From positions 42,745 through 106,744 of the forward strand of contig WQZX01000002.1 of the NCBI GenBank assembly GCA_009780515.1: a stretch of DNA of 64,000 nt, written 5' to 3'. Made by a program: the position numbers and the translations under genes. Shown here piece by piece: positions 54,451 through 63,887 of this stretch. Under the pieces are notes generated by a model. That model did no database searches. It had not been told where the DNA came from and saw only the letters and a program-made list of their open reading frames with translations. Origin of the DNA: Nocardioidaceae bacterium. Its GTDB lineage: Bacteria > Actinomycetota > Actinomycetes > Propionibacteriales > Nocardioidaceae. How positions within the stretch are numbered: the first letter of the stretch is position 1; each line of letters opens with the position of its first letter.

Positions 54451-54933
54451 TCAGACGGCCCGGTCGAGCTGCTCGATGAGCTCGTCGACGTCGCGGGCGG
54501 TGCCGAGCGGGCTGTGCACGGCCCAGGCGACGACGCCCGACCTGTCCACGACGTACGTCGAGCGCCGGGCGTAGCCGTGCTGCTCGTCGAGCACGCCGTA
54601 GCTGCGAGCGACCTCGCCGTGCGGCCAGAAGTCGCTGAGCAGGGCGAAGTTCAGCCCGTCGCTGTCGGCGAAGGCTCGCAGCGAGTAGACCGGGTCGCAG
54701 GAGATCGCCAGCACCTCGGTGTCGAAGGTCAGCAGCTCGTCGAGGCGATGACGGATCGCACCCATCTCGCCAGTGCAGACGCCGGAGAAGGCGAACGGGT
54801 AGAAGACCAGCGCGACCGCCTTCTTCCCCCGGTACGACGACAGCGTGGTGTCCTGCCCGAACTGGTCGCGCAGGGTGAAGTCGGGCGCCTGGGCGCCGAC
54901 CTCGAGGCCCTGCGGCTGGGGAGCGGCCGTCAT
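54451..54933 (-). CDS. AhpE-type peroxiredoxin
   Basis: 160 aa. The peroxidatic Cys53 is in YPFAFSGVCTGE, the AhpE motif, and no clear resolving cysteine is seen, so a 1-Cys mechanism with mycothiol or mycoredoxin is likely. It reduces peroxides in the cytoplasm. The ATG overlaps the stop of the acyl-CoA synthetase by 4 bp, an unusual partner that may reflect lipid peroxide handling. Confidence 0.93.
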   Translation of the reverse strand: MTAAPQPQGLEVGAQAPDFTLRDQFGQDTTLSSYRGKKAVALVFYPFAFSGVCTGEMGAIRHRLDELLTFDTEVLAISCDPVYSLRAFADSDGLNFALLSDFWPHGEVARSYGVLDEQHGYARRSTYVVDRSGVVAWAVHSPLGTARDVDELIEQLDRAV

Positions 54934-56546
54934 CGGTCCGCGGCCAGCTCGCGCTTGAGCACCTTGCCGGTGGCGTTGCGGGGCAGCTCGTCGAGGAAGA
55001 CGATCTCGCGCGGGACCTTGTAGCGGGCGAGGTTGGACTTCACCCAGTCCTTGATGTCCTGCTCGCTGACGCTGTCGTCCTCGCGCACCACGAAGGCCTT
55101 CAGCCGCTTGCCGAAGTCCGGGTCGTCGACGCCGATGGCCGCGCACTCGTGGACGCCCTTGCACTGGGCGATGCAGTCCTCGACCTCCTTGGGGAAGACG
55201 TTCTCGCCGCCGGAGACGATCATCTCGTCGTCGCGGCCCTCGACGTACAGGTGGCCGGCCTCGTCGAAGCGGCCGACGTCGCCGGAGGACATCAGGCCCT
55301 CGACCATCTCCTTGCCACCGCCGCCGGTGTAGCCCTCGATCTGGAGGTCGTTGCCGACGAAGATGCGGCCCGACTCGCCGACGGGCAGCTCCTTGCCGGA
55401 CTCGTCGAGGATCTTGACGATCGTGGCGTGCGGCAGGCGGCCGGCGGTGCCGGGCGACTCGCGGAGGTCCTTGGGATCGGCGATGGACGCCCAGGCGATC
55501 TCGGTGGAGCCGTAGACCGAGTAGAGGTTGTCGCCGAACTGGTCCATCCACCGCTCGGGCAGGTCGCCGGGCAGCGCGGAGCCGGACGACGCGACGACCT
55601 CGAGGTGGGGAAGCGGGTACTTCGCGCGGGTCTCCTCGGGCAGCGCCATGATGCGCTGCAGCATCACCGGGATCACCGCGAACGACTCGCACTCGTTGTC
55701 GGCGAGCAGCTTCAGCGCGCCCTCGGGGTCGAACTTCCGGGTCAGCACGAGCGTGGTGCCGAGCAGCATCGCCATCTGGTAGTGCGCGAAGCCCCAGGTG
55801 TGGAACAGCGGCGCGGCGACATGGCAGCGCCAGCGGCTGCGCAGCGGCATCCGCGAGAGCAGGGAGACGGCGGCGCCCACGCCGCCCTGGGGACGCGGGG
55901 CGCCCTTGGGCGTGCCGGTGGTGCCCGAGGTCAGGATGATGGTGCGGCCGTGGTCGGACGGCGGGTCGAGCTCGTCGTCGCCGGCGGACCGGATCAGGCC
56001 CTCCAGGCTGTCCGGGCCGGGCTCGCCGTCGGACCAGGCGATCACGCGGTCGCGTAGGTCGGCCTCACCGAGCAGCTCGCTGAATTCCTCGTCGTGGATG
56101 ACGACCCGCGGGTCCTCGCGCTCGAGCACGTCGGCGAGCTGCGGGCCCGCGAAGGCGGTGTTGAGGTAGAGCACGTCCGCGCCGAGCTTGCTGATCGCGA
56201 TGGACGCCTCGATGAAGCCGCGGTGGTTGCGGCACATCACGGCCACGCCGTCGCCCTGGCCGACCCCGCGCTCGCGAAGGGCCCGCGCCAACGAGTTGGT
56301 ACGACGGTGCAGCTCGCCGAACGTCAGCGACCCGAGCTCGTCGATGATCGCGACGTCGTCGGGCGCGCGCTGGGCGAGGGTCTTGAACCCGCCCGCCGGG
56401 TGCGGCCCCCACTGGTAGAGCGTGGTGGCCATGCCGGCCAGCACCTTCGGGGAGTAGAGCCGGACGATCCCCGACTCGGTCAGGATCTTGAGGCTGACCG
56501 CGGCGTCTCGGGCCAGGCCCGTGACCTTCCCGGTGATCGTCTTCAC
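54930..56546 (-). CDS. Long-chain acyl-CoA synthetase (AMP-binding enzyme)
   Basis: 538 aa. ANL-superfamily motifs are present: P-loop ILTSGTTGTPKGA, YSVYGSTEIAW, GDVGRFDEAGHLYVEGRDD and the C-terminal lysine region PRNATGKVLKREL. The N-terminus (MKTITGKVTGLARDAAVSLK) includes a short amphipathic segment. It activates fatty acids to acyl-CoA through acyl-AMP. GTG start. Fatty-acid chain length cannot be told. The peroxiredoxin is cotranscribed downstream. Confidence 0.92.
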   Translation of the reverse strand: MKTITGKVTGLARDAAVSLKILTESGIVRLYSPKVLAGMATTLYQWGPHPAGGFKTLAQRAPDDVAIIDELGSLTFGELHRRTNSLARALRERGVGQGDGVAVMCRNHRGFIEASIAISKLGADVLYLNTAFAGPQLADVLEREDPRVVIHDEEFSELLGEADLRDRVIAWSDGEPGPDSLEGLIRSAGDDELDPPSDHGRTIILTSGTTGTPKGAPRPQGGVGAAVSLLSRMPLRSRWRCHVAAPLFHTWGFAHYQMAMLLGTTLVLTRKFDPEGALKLLADNECESFAVIPVMLQRIMALPEETRAKYPLPHLEVVASSGSALPGDLPERWMDQFGDNLYSVYGSTEIAWASIADPKDLRESPGTAGRLPHATIVKILDESGKELPVGESGRIFVGNDLQIEGYTGGGGKEMVEGLMSSGDVGRFDEAGHLYVEGRDDEMIVSGGENVFPKEVEDCIAQCKGVHECAAIGVDDPDFGKRLKAFVVREDDSVSEQDIKDWVKSNLARYKVPREIVFLDELPRNATGKVLKRELAADR

Positions 56547-56613
56547 TGCCTTCTCCCGTCGACGCGCCGATGCGGACGGGCTGACGCTATCCCAGGCGTG
56601 CAGCCCGGTGATC

Positions 56614-57042
56614 TCAGCCCAGTGACTTGGGCGCGACGAGCCTGCTCGCCGCCCACTCCCTGCTCACGGTCGCCGTGGTCGTCTGCGACAGCCCGGCGAT
56701 CGGCGCGGCCTCGGCGATGTCCGCCGGGTCGACGGCACCGGGGCGACCGACCTTCGGGGTCAGCAGCCAGATGAAGCCGCCGCCGACCAGGTCGGTCAGC
56801 GAGTCCACCAGCCCGTCGACGAGGTCGCCGTCGTCGTCGCGCCACCACAGCACGACCGCGTCGACCACGTTGCCGTGGTCGCCGTCGACCATGTCGCCGT
56901 CGATCGAGTCCTCGATCGCGATCCGCAGCTGATCGTCGGTGTCCTGGTCCCAGCCGAGCTCCTGGACGACCAGGCCCTTCTTGAAGCCCAGTCGTTCGCC
57001 GACTCCGGTCGGGGTCGTCCCGCCACCGGCGGTGGAAGTCAC
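56614..57042 (-). CDS. DUF3052 protein
   Basis: 142 aa with FKKGLVVQELGWDQDTDDQL, IDGDMVDGD, VVLWWRDDDGDLVDGLVDSL and a terminal TVSREWAASRLVAPK, as in DUF3052 (Rv2239c-like). Strongly acidic. In actinobacteria it is divergent from aceE, as here, which suggests a link to pyruvate metabolism; the function is unknown. GTG start with a strong AGGAG site. Confidence 0.9.
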   Translation of the reverse strand: MTSTAGGGTTPTGVGERLGFKKGLVVQELGWDQDTDDQLRIAIEDSIDGDMVDGDHGNVVDAVVLWWRDDDGDLVDGLVDSLTDLVGGGFIWLLTPKVGRPGAVDPADIAEAAPIAGLSQTTTATVSREWAASRLVAPKSLG

Positions 57043-57289
57043 GGTGTTCCAGCTCCTGAGGGTCTCGCGGATCGCCTTCCGACCCGCTCAGTGGGAGTAG
57101 TCCAGCGGACAACCGGCGTACGGCGCAAGCGCTGGGCCCAACTCGGTGGCGCTGCACACCCCCGGCCGGCCTGTCGTACGCCGACACGGCGGCCGCTGCG
57201 AGGGCCCGTGAGCGGCCTGCCTGGCGGATCGCTGGGACCTACTTGCGAGTAGCGACTCCGACTCGGAACCTTCGCGCGCGCGTGGGACG

Positions 57290-60073
57290 ATGTGTGATGT
57301 GACCCACGAAGCCACGTCCGGCTCGGCCCCCTCGGTCATCCACGAGGGCCTCCCGACCCAGCTGCCCGACATCGATCCCGACGAGACCCAGGACTGGATC
57401 GCCAGCTTCGACGCGCTCGTCGACGAGCGCGGCCGCGGCCGCGCTCGTTACCTCATGCTGCGACTGCTCGAGCGTGCGCGCGAGCAGTCGGTCGGCGTAC
57501 CGGCCCTGCGCAGCACCGACTTCATCAACTCGATCCCGCCCGAGCGCGAGCCCTGGTTCCCGGGCGATGAGGAGATCGAGCGCCGGATCCGCGCCTACAT
57601 CCGCTGGAACGCCGCCGTGATGGTGTCCGACGCCAACCGTCCCGGCCTCGAGGTCGGCGGTCACATCGCGACGTACCAGTCGAGCGCGAGCCTCTACGAG
57701 GTCGGCTTCAACCACTTCTTCCGCGGCAAGGACCACGAGGGCGGTGGCGACCAGATCTACATCCAGGGTCACGCCTCCCCCGGCATCTACGCCCGCGCGT
57801 TCCTCGAGGGCCGCCTGACCGAGCAGCAGCTGCTCGCGTTCCGCCAGGAGGTCCAGCACGGCCGCGGCAAGGGCCTGCCGTCCTACCCTCACCCCCGGCT
57901 GATGCCGGACTTCTGGGAGTTCCCGACGGTGTCGATGGGCCTGACCGGGCTGAACTCGATCTACCAGGCGCGGTTCAACCGCTACATGCACGGCCGCGGC
58001 ATCAAGGACACCTCGCAGCAGCGCGTGTGGGCCTTCCTCGGTGACGGCGAGATGGCTGAGCCGGAGTCGCTGGGCGCCATCCGGATCGCCGCGCGCGAGG
58101 AGCTCGACAACCTCGTCTGGGTGGTCAACTGCAACCTCCAGCAGCTCGACGGCCCGGTCACCGGCAACGGCAAGATCATCCAGGAGCTGGAGGCCAACTT
58201 CCGCGGCGCCGGCTGGAACGTCATCAAGGTGATCTGGGGCCGCGAGTGGGACGACCTGCTCGCCCGCGACGTCGACGGCGTGCTCGTCAACAAGATGAAC
58301 TCCACGCCCGACGGCGCGTTCCAGACCTTCTCGGTCGAGGACGGCGCCTACAACCGCGAGCACTTCTTCGGGCCCGACCCGCGCCTGCGCAAGATGGTCG
58401 CGCACATGACCGACCGCCAGATCGAGAAGCTGCCGCGCGGCGGTCACGACTACCGCAAGGTGTACGCCGCGTTCGACGCCGCCACCAAGACGACCGGTCA
58501 GCCGACCGTGATCCTCGCCCACACCGTCAAGGGCTGGACCATCGAGGCGCTGGAGGGCCGCAACGCCACCCACCAGATGAAGAAGCTCAAGCTCCCCGAC
58601 CTCCTGAAGTTCCGCGACCGGCTCTACCTGCCGATGAGCGACAAGGAGATCACCGACGCCTACGAGGCCGACCACACCGCACCGTTCTTCAACCCGGGCC
58701 CCGACCACCCGGACATGGAGTACATGATGGAGCGGCGCCGCCAGCTCGGCGGCTCGCTCCCCAAGCGTCGCGTCGAGCCCAAGGCGCTGAAGCTGCCCGG
58801 CGACCCGGTCTACGCCGAGCTGAAGAAGGGCGCGGGCAAGAACAAGGTCGCCACCACGATGGCCACGGTGCGGCTGCTGCGCGACTGGATGAAGGACAAG
58901 GAGATCGGCCCGCGGATCGTGCCGATCGCGCCCGACGAGTTCCGCACCTTCGGCATGGACTCCATGTTCGCGACCGCCAAGATCTACAACCCCGCAGGCC
59001 AGAGCTACGAGTCCGTCGACCGCACCCAGCTGATGAAGTGGGTCGAGTCCGAGCACGGCCAGCTGCTGCACGAGGGCATCAGCGAGGCCGGCGCGCTGGC
59101 CTCCGCCACGGCCGCGGGATCGGCGTACTCCACGCACGGCGAGCCGATGATCCCGTTCTACATCTTCTACTCGATGTTCGGGTTCCAGCGCACCGGCGAC
59201 TCGATCTGGGCGATGGCCGACCAGATGGCGCGCGGCTTCCTCGTCGGCGCCACCGCGGGGCGCACCACGCTGACCGGCGAGGGCCTCCAGCACGCCGACG
59301 GCCACTCCCCCCTGCTCGCCGCGAGCAACCCGGCGGTCGTCCACTACGACCCCGCGTTCGGCTACGAGGTCGGGCACATCATGCGGGCCGGCCTCGAGCG
59401 CATGTACGGCGCCAGCGACGAGCACCCGCACGGCGAGGACGTCATCTACTACATGACGGTCTACAACGAGCCGGTGCCGCAGCCCGCCGAGCCGGAGGCC
59501 CTCGACGTCGAGGGCCTGCTCAAGGGCCTCTACCGGACCGGCACCTCCGACAAGGAGGGTCCGCGGGTCCAGCTGGTCGCCTCGGGCGTCGGCTACCCCT
59601 GGATCGCCGACGCGGCGCGCATGCTCGCCGACGACTGGGGCGTCGCGGCCGACCTGTGGTCGGCCACGTCGTGGAACGAGCTGGCGCGCGACGCGATCGA
59701 GACCGAGCGCTGGAACCTCCTCAACCCGGGCGAGTCGCAGCGCACGCCGTACCTCACCGAGGTGCTGGCCGACGTCGAGGGGCCGGTCGTCGCGGTGTCG
59801 GACTTCATGCGTGCGGTCCCGCTGCAGATCGCGCGCTGGGTGCCGGCGGACTTCCGGGTGCTCGGCACGGACGGGTTCGGCTTCGCCGACACCCGCGCGG
59901 CCGCCCGCCGCTTCTTCCACGTCGACGCCGAGTCGGTCGTCGTGCAGGCGCTGCAGGCGCTGGCCCAGGCCGGCGAGATCGATCCGGCCCGGGTCAAGGA
60001 GGCCGCTGATCGCTACCGCATCGACGACCCGACGGCCGTCCGCGGCGTCGCCCAGGAGGGCGGCGACGCCTGA
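57290..60073 (+). CDS. aceE: Pyruvate dehydrogenase E1 component, homodimeric type
   Basis: 927 aa from ATG 57290; GTG 57299 ([12 protein letters not shown]) is an alternative of similar merit. It decarboxylates pyruvate with thiamine diphosphate and acetylates E2 lipoyl groups. Seen are the Mg-TPP motif [15 protein letters not shown] then [22 protein letters not shown], and the C-terminal transketolase domains with [11 protein letters not shown] and [12 protein letters not shown]. The length matches AceE of actinobacteria, which works in a mixed PDH/2-oxoglutarate dehydrogenase complex. The divergent gene is DUF3052, 247 bp away. No E2/E3 gene is near. Confidence 0.96.
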   Translation: MCDVTHEATSGSAPSVIHEGLPTQLPDIDPDETQDWIASFDALVDERGRGRARYLMLRLLERAREQSVGVPALRSTDFINSIPPEREPWFPGDEEIERRIRAYIRWNAAVMVSDANRPGLEVGGHIATYQSSASLYEVGFNHFFRGKDHEGGGDQIYIQGHASPGIYARAFLEGRLTEQQLLAFRQEVQHGRGKGLPSYPHPRLMPDFWEFPTVSMGLTGLNSIYQARFNRYMHGRGIKDTSQQRVWAFLGDGEMAEPESLGAIRIAAREELDNLVWVVNCNLQQLDGPVTGNGKIIQELEANFRGAGWNVIKVIWGREWDDLLARDVDGVLVNKMNSTPDGAFQTFSVEDGAYNREHFFGPDPRLRKMVAHMTDRQIEKLPRGGHDYRKVYAAFDAATKTTGQPTVILAHTVKGWTIEALEGRNATHQMKKLKLPDLLKFRDRLYLPMSDKEITDAYEADHTAPFFNPGPDHPDMEYMMERRRQLGGSLPKRRVEPKALKLPGDPVYAELKKGAGKNKVATTMATVRLLRDWMKDKEIGPRIVPIAPDEFRTFGMDSMFATAKIYNPAGQSYESVDRTQLMKWVESEHGQLLHEGISEAGALASATAAGSAYSTHGEPMIPFYIFYSMFGFQRTGDSIWAMADQMARGFLVGATAGRTTLTGEGLQHADGHSPLLAASNPAVVHYDPAFGYEVGHIMRAGLERMYGASDEHPHGEDVIYYMTVYNEPVPQPAEPEALDVEGLLKGLYRTGTSDKEGPRVQLVASGVGYPWIADAARMLADDWGVAADLWSATSWNELARDAIETERWNLLNPGESQRTPYLTEVLADVEGPVVAVSDFMRAVPLQIARWVPADFRVLGTDGFGFADTRAAARRFFHVDAESVVVQALQALAQAGEIDPARVKEAADRYRIDDPTAVRGVAQEGGDA

Positions 60074-60274
60074 GGCATGGTCCTGGGGCATGGTGTCGGA
60101 CCCTCCCGGCCATGACGGACGCGCGGCGCTGACCGTGGACGGTGACGTTGCGCCAGAGCGCCGCCGCCGCGCACGGTCGGCGCCCTGGCTGCTGCGTCGC
60201 GCGGGTGCGAAGCGGTCGAGCGCCCCGATGCTCCAAGCGTGCTTCACGCGCTGTCCCCGGGACGAACGCCTGCC

Positions 60275-60442
60275 CTAGTGGTTGTCCGTGAAGTTGTTGG
60301 ACGGTTGAGGTGCTCCCGGGTGCGTGCATCGCAAGGCGTCGGCGCGCCGCCATACCGGTCCGTCTGACAAGCGTCGGCAACGCAGCGAGGCGCGTGCCCG
60401 GGGTGCCTCAACCGTTCAAGAAGTTTGCGGACGAGCCACTAG
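60275..60442. mobile_element. MITE-like 168-bp inverted-repeat element
   Basis: The segment starts CTAGTGG and ends CCACTAG, and the outer 50 bp at each end are imperfect inverted repeats (about 75% match) that share GTCCG and the exact CGGTTGAGG block (60302-60310 and 60406-60414). It encodes nothing. CTAG at both borders could be a target duplication of the kind made by IS5-group transposases. It fills most of the 378-bp gap between aceE and the acyl carrier protein gene and ends 9 bp before the latter's ATG. Confidence 0.7.
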
Positions 60443-60451
60443 GCTGGCGTC

Positions 60452-60703
60452 ATGCCCGGCACACCCCCGATCGACGTCATCCGCGACATCATCGGCGAGG
60501 TGATCGGCCGCGAGGCCGACACGATCGAGCCCGCCCAGCGGCTGGTCGAGGACCTCGGGGTCGACTCGCTGGCGATGATCGAGATCGTCATCGGCGTCGA
60601 GCAGCAGCTCGGCGTCGCCGTGCCCGACGACGAGGTCGCGGGCCTGACGACCGTCACCGGGCTCGCGTCGTACGTCGAGAGCCCGGTGGGTCAGACGACC
60701 TGA
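60452..60703 (+). CDS. acpP: Acyl carrier protein
   Basis: 83 aa. The phosphopantetheine site is GVDSLAM with Ser39, in the four-helix ACP pattern (VEDLGVDSLAMIEIVIGVEQ). It carries acyl chains in fatty-acid synthesis. It stands alone, not in a fab operon, so it may be an accessory ACP. No ribosome site precedes the ATG, because the MITE-like element ends 9 bp upstream; a leaderless transcript is possible. The last 13 bp overlap the convergent DUF3145 gene. Confidence 0.93.
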   Translation: MPGTPPIDVIRDIIGEVIGREADTIEPAQRLVEDLGVDSLAMIEIVIGVEQQLGVAVPDDEVAGLTTVTGLASYVESPVGQTT

Positions 60704-61197
60704 TGCAGCCAGCGGACCGGCGCGCCCTCACCGGCGTGGCGGAACGTCTCGAGCTCGTCGTCCCACGGCTTGCCGAGGAGCTTGTCGATCTCGTTCTCGA
60801 GCGTGGTCTCGCCGAGCGCGGCACGGACGGCGGCGGCCTTGAGCCGGTCCTCGGGGATCATGATGTCGCCATGGATGCCCGTGACGGCGTGGAAGATGCC
60901 GAGATCGGGGGTGTAGGAGTAGCGCGCGCCCTCGGTCGAGGGCGTCGGCTCCTCGGTCACCTCGAAGCGCACGTGGTTCCAGCCGCGCAGGGCCGAGGCC
61001 ATCGACGACGCCGAGCCGGCCTGGCCGCTCCAGGAGAACTCACAGCGGAACGTGCCCGCCTGCGCCGGCTGGGGCGTCCAGTCGGGGCTCACGGCAACGC
61101 CTAATACGCCGCCCACGGCCCACTCGATGTGGGGACACAACGCAGACGGCGCCGAGTGGACGTAGAACACGCCCCGGGTAGCACTGTTGTGGGTCAC
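60691..61197 (-). CDS. DUF3145 protein
   Basis: 168 aa with RGVFYVHSAPSALCPHIEWA, WGHVRFEVTEEP-like WNHVRFEVTEE, DIMIPEDRLK and a C-terminal LLGKPWDDELETFRHAG, as in DUF3145. Function unknown, widespread in actinobacteria near fatty-acid genes. Two adjacent GTG codons could start it; 61197 has the better spacing to AGGAG (61200 is the other). Confidence 0.88.
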   Translation of the reverse strand: MTHNSATRGVFYVHSAPSALCPHIEWAVGGVLGVAVSPDWTPQPAQAGTFRCEFSWSGQAGSASSMASALRGWNHVRFEVTEEPTPSTEGARYSYTPDLGIFHAVTGIHGDIMIPEDRLKAAAVRAALGETTLENEIDKLLGKPWDDELETFRHAGEGAPVRWLHQVV

Positions 61198-61358
61198 CAC
61201 GATCTCCTTGATCTTCCTTCCATCCGGCGCGAGGTACGCCTTCCCCAGCGGTCTCGTCGTTCGGTCGGTCGATCATGGAGCAACTTGTCGGGAAACCCAG
61301 TGACTCCTGTGTAGTTGTGCTCCTATTGTGGCCCAAGAAGGGCAGAGAAACCAGTGTT

Positions 61359-62258
61359 TCAGCGCGTGGCTGCCTCGAGCGTCATCAGCTCCTCCAGCAC
61401 CGAGGTCGCGATCCCGAGGCCGCCGAGGTGCGACTCGCCCTCGATCACCGACATCGTCGCGTTCGGAACGCGGTCGACGACGTGCATCCCGTGCGCGAAC
61501 GGAACGATGTGGTCGGCGTTGCCGTGCCACCACCGCACGGGCACCGTGACGTCGTCCAGGCGGAAGCCCCAGTCACGCGTGAACAGCACCAGGTCGGCGA
61601 GCGGCGCGGAGGTCTGGAACCGGCTCCCGTTGAGCAGGTCGTCGAGGAACATCGCCTTGAACCCCGGCCGGCCCAGCAGGCGCTTGTCCCCCACCGGCTG
61701 CACGGCGGCGTACAGGTCCAGGCACGGGCTCGCCAGCGGCTTGACCAGCCGGATCGCGGTCGTCAGGGCGATCCCGGCCGGCAGCCGCGCGGCGGTGAGG
61801 AACGGCGCGCAGTGGACCGCGAGCTGGATGATCCCGCCCTCAGCGGCATCCTCGCCTCGGGTGGGCGCCACTCCGCCGAGCACGCCGACGGCGTGGACGC
61901 GGTCCGGGAGCGCTGCGCCGGCGGCCAGGGCGTAGGGGCCGCCGCCGGAGAGCCCGATCACGCGCAGCGTGTCGATGCCGAGCCCGTCGAGCAGCATCGC
62001 GAGGTCGACCGTCCAGTCGAGGACGTTCGGGTAGAGGTACGGCGTCGAGGTCCCGATGCCGGGGCGGTCGATCCCGATGAGCCGCAGACCGTGCTCCTCG
62101 GCGTACTCACGCGCCTCGAGGGGGATCTGCCGGCGCGCACCCGGCGTGCCGTGCATCCAGACGAGGGCAGCCCCGTGGACCGAGCCGTACTCGGCGAAGC
62201 TCAGACGTCGCCCGTCGCGGACGGCGACGCTTCCTTCGACCAGCGGGCGCTCCAGCAT
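61359..62258 (-). CDS. Alpha/beta hydrolase
   Basis: 299 aa. Oxyanion-hole HGTPGA near 36-41, nucleophile elbow GLSGGGP with Ser104, acid in WWHGNADHIVPF and His in GESHLGG. A cap-like helical region lies between. It is a serine hydrolase of esterase, lipase or epoxide hydrolase type with unknown substrate. ATG 62258 gives the family-like N-terminus; the open frame extends 59 codons further upstream without similarity. Confidence 0.88.
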   Translation of the reverse strand: MLERPLVEGSVAVRDGRRLSFAEYGSVHGAALVWMHGTPGARRQIPLEAREYAEEHGLRLIGIDRPGIGTSTPYLYPNVLDWTVDLAMLLDGLGIDTLRVIGLSGGGPYALAAGAALPDRVHAVGVLGGVAPTRGEDAAEGGIIQLAVHCAPFLTAARLPAGIALTTAIRLVKPLASPCLDLYAAVQPVGDKRLLGRPGFKAMFLDDLLNGSRFQTSAPLADLVLFTRDWGFRLDDVTVPVRWWHGNADHIVPFAHGMHVVDRVPNATMSVIEGESHLGGLGIATSVLEELMTLEAATR

Positions 62259-62329
62259 GCGCAGAGTGTGGCACGACGCCCGACGGAGCGGCGCGGCGCT
62301 CCACCGCCGACGTGGCCTAGGCTGCACGC

Positions 62330-62881
62330 ATGCAGACCCGCGGGGACGACGCGACGCTCGAGGCGCCCCACCTCCCCCGTCCACGCCGACAGTCCCGGCT
62401 ATGGAAGTGGGCCGCCCCCGTCGCCGCCACCGCACTTCTCGTCGGCTGGGTCGCCTGGTACGTCACCACTCCCGAGGACCTGCCCACCGACAGCCAGACG
62501 ATCACCGCGAGCGGCATCGTCGGACAGCCCCTGTACGTCGGCATGTTCTCGACGCCGAGCGGCTTCGACCGTGGGCTGCACATGTCCGGCATCAAGGTGA
62601 CCGCGAAGGCGTCGACGAAGCTCAGCATCACCCCGCTGCTGTGCCGCCACGGCAGCATCCAGGTCACCACGGAGCCGAACCAGTTCTGCGCCAGCCTCGA
62701 CAACCCAGCCGGTCAGCGCCTCGACGCGGGCGACTCGATCGTGCTCAGGCTCGACAGCACGCAGACCGTCCTGGCCGACATCGACCAGATCCGGATCGCC
62801 TTCCAGGAGGGCCTCCGCTGGGGCACCAAGCCCGCAGGCCACGCGAAGGCGGTCGTGTCGCTCGTCCAGCGCGGCCAGTAG
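62330..62881 (+). CDS. Membrane-anchored hypothetical protein
   Basis: 183 aa. A short basic N-terminus leads to one transmembrane helix (WAAPVAATALLVGWVAWYV, about 27-45), then an extracytoplasmic beta-rich domain with cysteines in LLCRHG and NQFCASL. Function unknown. It is divergent from the hydrolase gene with a 71-bp gap. Confidence 0.75.
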   Translation: MQTRGDDATLEAPHLPRPRRQSRLWKWAAPVAATALLVGWVAWYVTTPEDLPTDSQTITASGIVGQPLYVGMFSTPSGFDRGLHMSGIKVTAKASTKLSITPLLCRHGSIQVTTEPNQFCASLDNPAGQRLDAGDSIVLRLDSTQTVLADIDQIRIAFQEGLRWGTKPAGHAKAVVSLVQRGQ

Positions 62882-62899
62882 ACCCGCGCGCGACCCGGC

Positions 62900-63814
62900 C
62901 TACTCGCCGAGCCGCTTCTCCAGCGCGGCCGCGCGGTCGGCAGCGTCGGTGAGCTCCTCGCCGTCGATCGCGTTCGATCGGTGGAACCAGCTCAGCGCGT
63001 CCTCCAGCCGGCCGGCGTGCTCGAGGGTGTCGGCGTACGCATACCGCAGTCGCAGCACCCACGGCTCACGGCTCTTGCTGCTGATGGGCGACAGCTCGAG
63101 GGTGCGCAGCGCGGCGTCGACCTGGCCGAGGTCGCGGCGCGCGCCGGCCTCGACGATCGTCATCTCCGCCTTCGCCTCGGGGGCGAACCTGGCGACCGAC
63201 GGGCTCTTGGCCAGCTCGATCGCGCGCTTCGCGTTGCCCAGCGCCCGGTGGCAGTCCGCCATGATCGGGAGGTACGCCGTGGCACCGTTCATGCGCTTCG
63301 CGGCCCGCAGCTCGGAGAGCGCCTCGTTGTAGTGACCCGCGGCGTATGCCGCCTCACCCACAGCCTCCCGGACGACCGCCAGGCGTGGCGCACGGGCACG
63401 GGCGGCGAGCGAGTGCTGGTAGGCGACCTCGGGCTCGTCGTCGATCAGAGCACCCGCGGCAGCGAGGTGGCGCGCGACGCGGGTCGCGAGCTTCTCCGGA
63501 AGGCTGCGCAGCTGCGCGCGGATGTCGGGAGCGAGCTCGCGACCGGTGATGTCCTCGGGCAGCGGAGGGCCGTCGTACACCTCCTGCGCCTCGGTGCGCG
63601 GGGCACGCTCGACCGGAGGCCGCTGGCTCGCGCCACGGCGGGCAGCAGGCTTGCCGGCCCCTCCGGAGCGACCGGCGCCCTGTCGGCCGCCGCCAGGACC
63701 GCCCGACCGACCACCGCCCGAAGATCGCCCGGCACCCGAAGCGCCGTCCTTGCGGTAGCCACCCTTGGCGGCGGGCTTGCGCGGGCCGGTGCGGCGGCCA
63801 CGTTCTTCAGGCAC
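62900..63814 (-). CDS. Tetratricopeptide-like repeat protein with basic tail
   Basis: 304 aa from GTG 63814. The first 90 residues are low complexity and basic (Gly/Arg/Ala/Lys-rich), followed by alpha-helical repeats (EVAYQHSLAARARAPRLAVV, AAYAAGHYNEALSELRAAKR, YAYADTLEHAGRLEDALSWF). The repeats suggest protein binding; the basic stretch could bind rRNA. It follows the rRNA operon terminator, on the same strand. Function unknown. Confidence 0.8.
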   Translation of the reverse strand: MPEERGRRTGPRKPAAKGGYRKDGASGAGRSSGGGRSGGPGGGRQGAGRSGGAGKPAARRGASQRPPVERAPRTEAQEVYDGPPLPEDITGRELAPDIRAQLRSLPEKLATRVARHLAAAGALIDDEPEVAYQHSLAARARAPRLAVVREAVGEAAYAAGHYNEALSELRAAKRMNGATAYLPIMADCHRALGNAKRAIELAKSPSVARFAPEAKAEMTIVEAGARRDLGQVDAALRTLELSPISSKSREPWVLRLRYAYADTLEHAGRLEDALSWFHRSNAIDGEELTDAADRAAALEKRLGE

Positions 63815-63848
63815 GGCGAATCTCTCTTCTTCTGTCGGGAAAAGCAAC

Positions 63849-63878
63849 GCAGGGGCCACTCTAGCGAGTGGCCCCTGC
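63849..63878 (-). terminator. rRNA operon terminator
   Basis: A 12-bp perfect stem GCAGGGGCCACT (63849-63860 with 63867-63878) with CTAGCG loop lies just past the 5S gene and is followed on the minus strand by a short T run (63836-63842). Confidence 0.88.
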
Positions 63879-63887
63879 GGCAATGTT

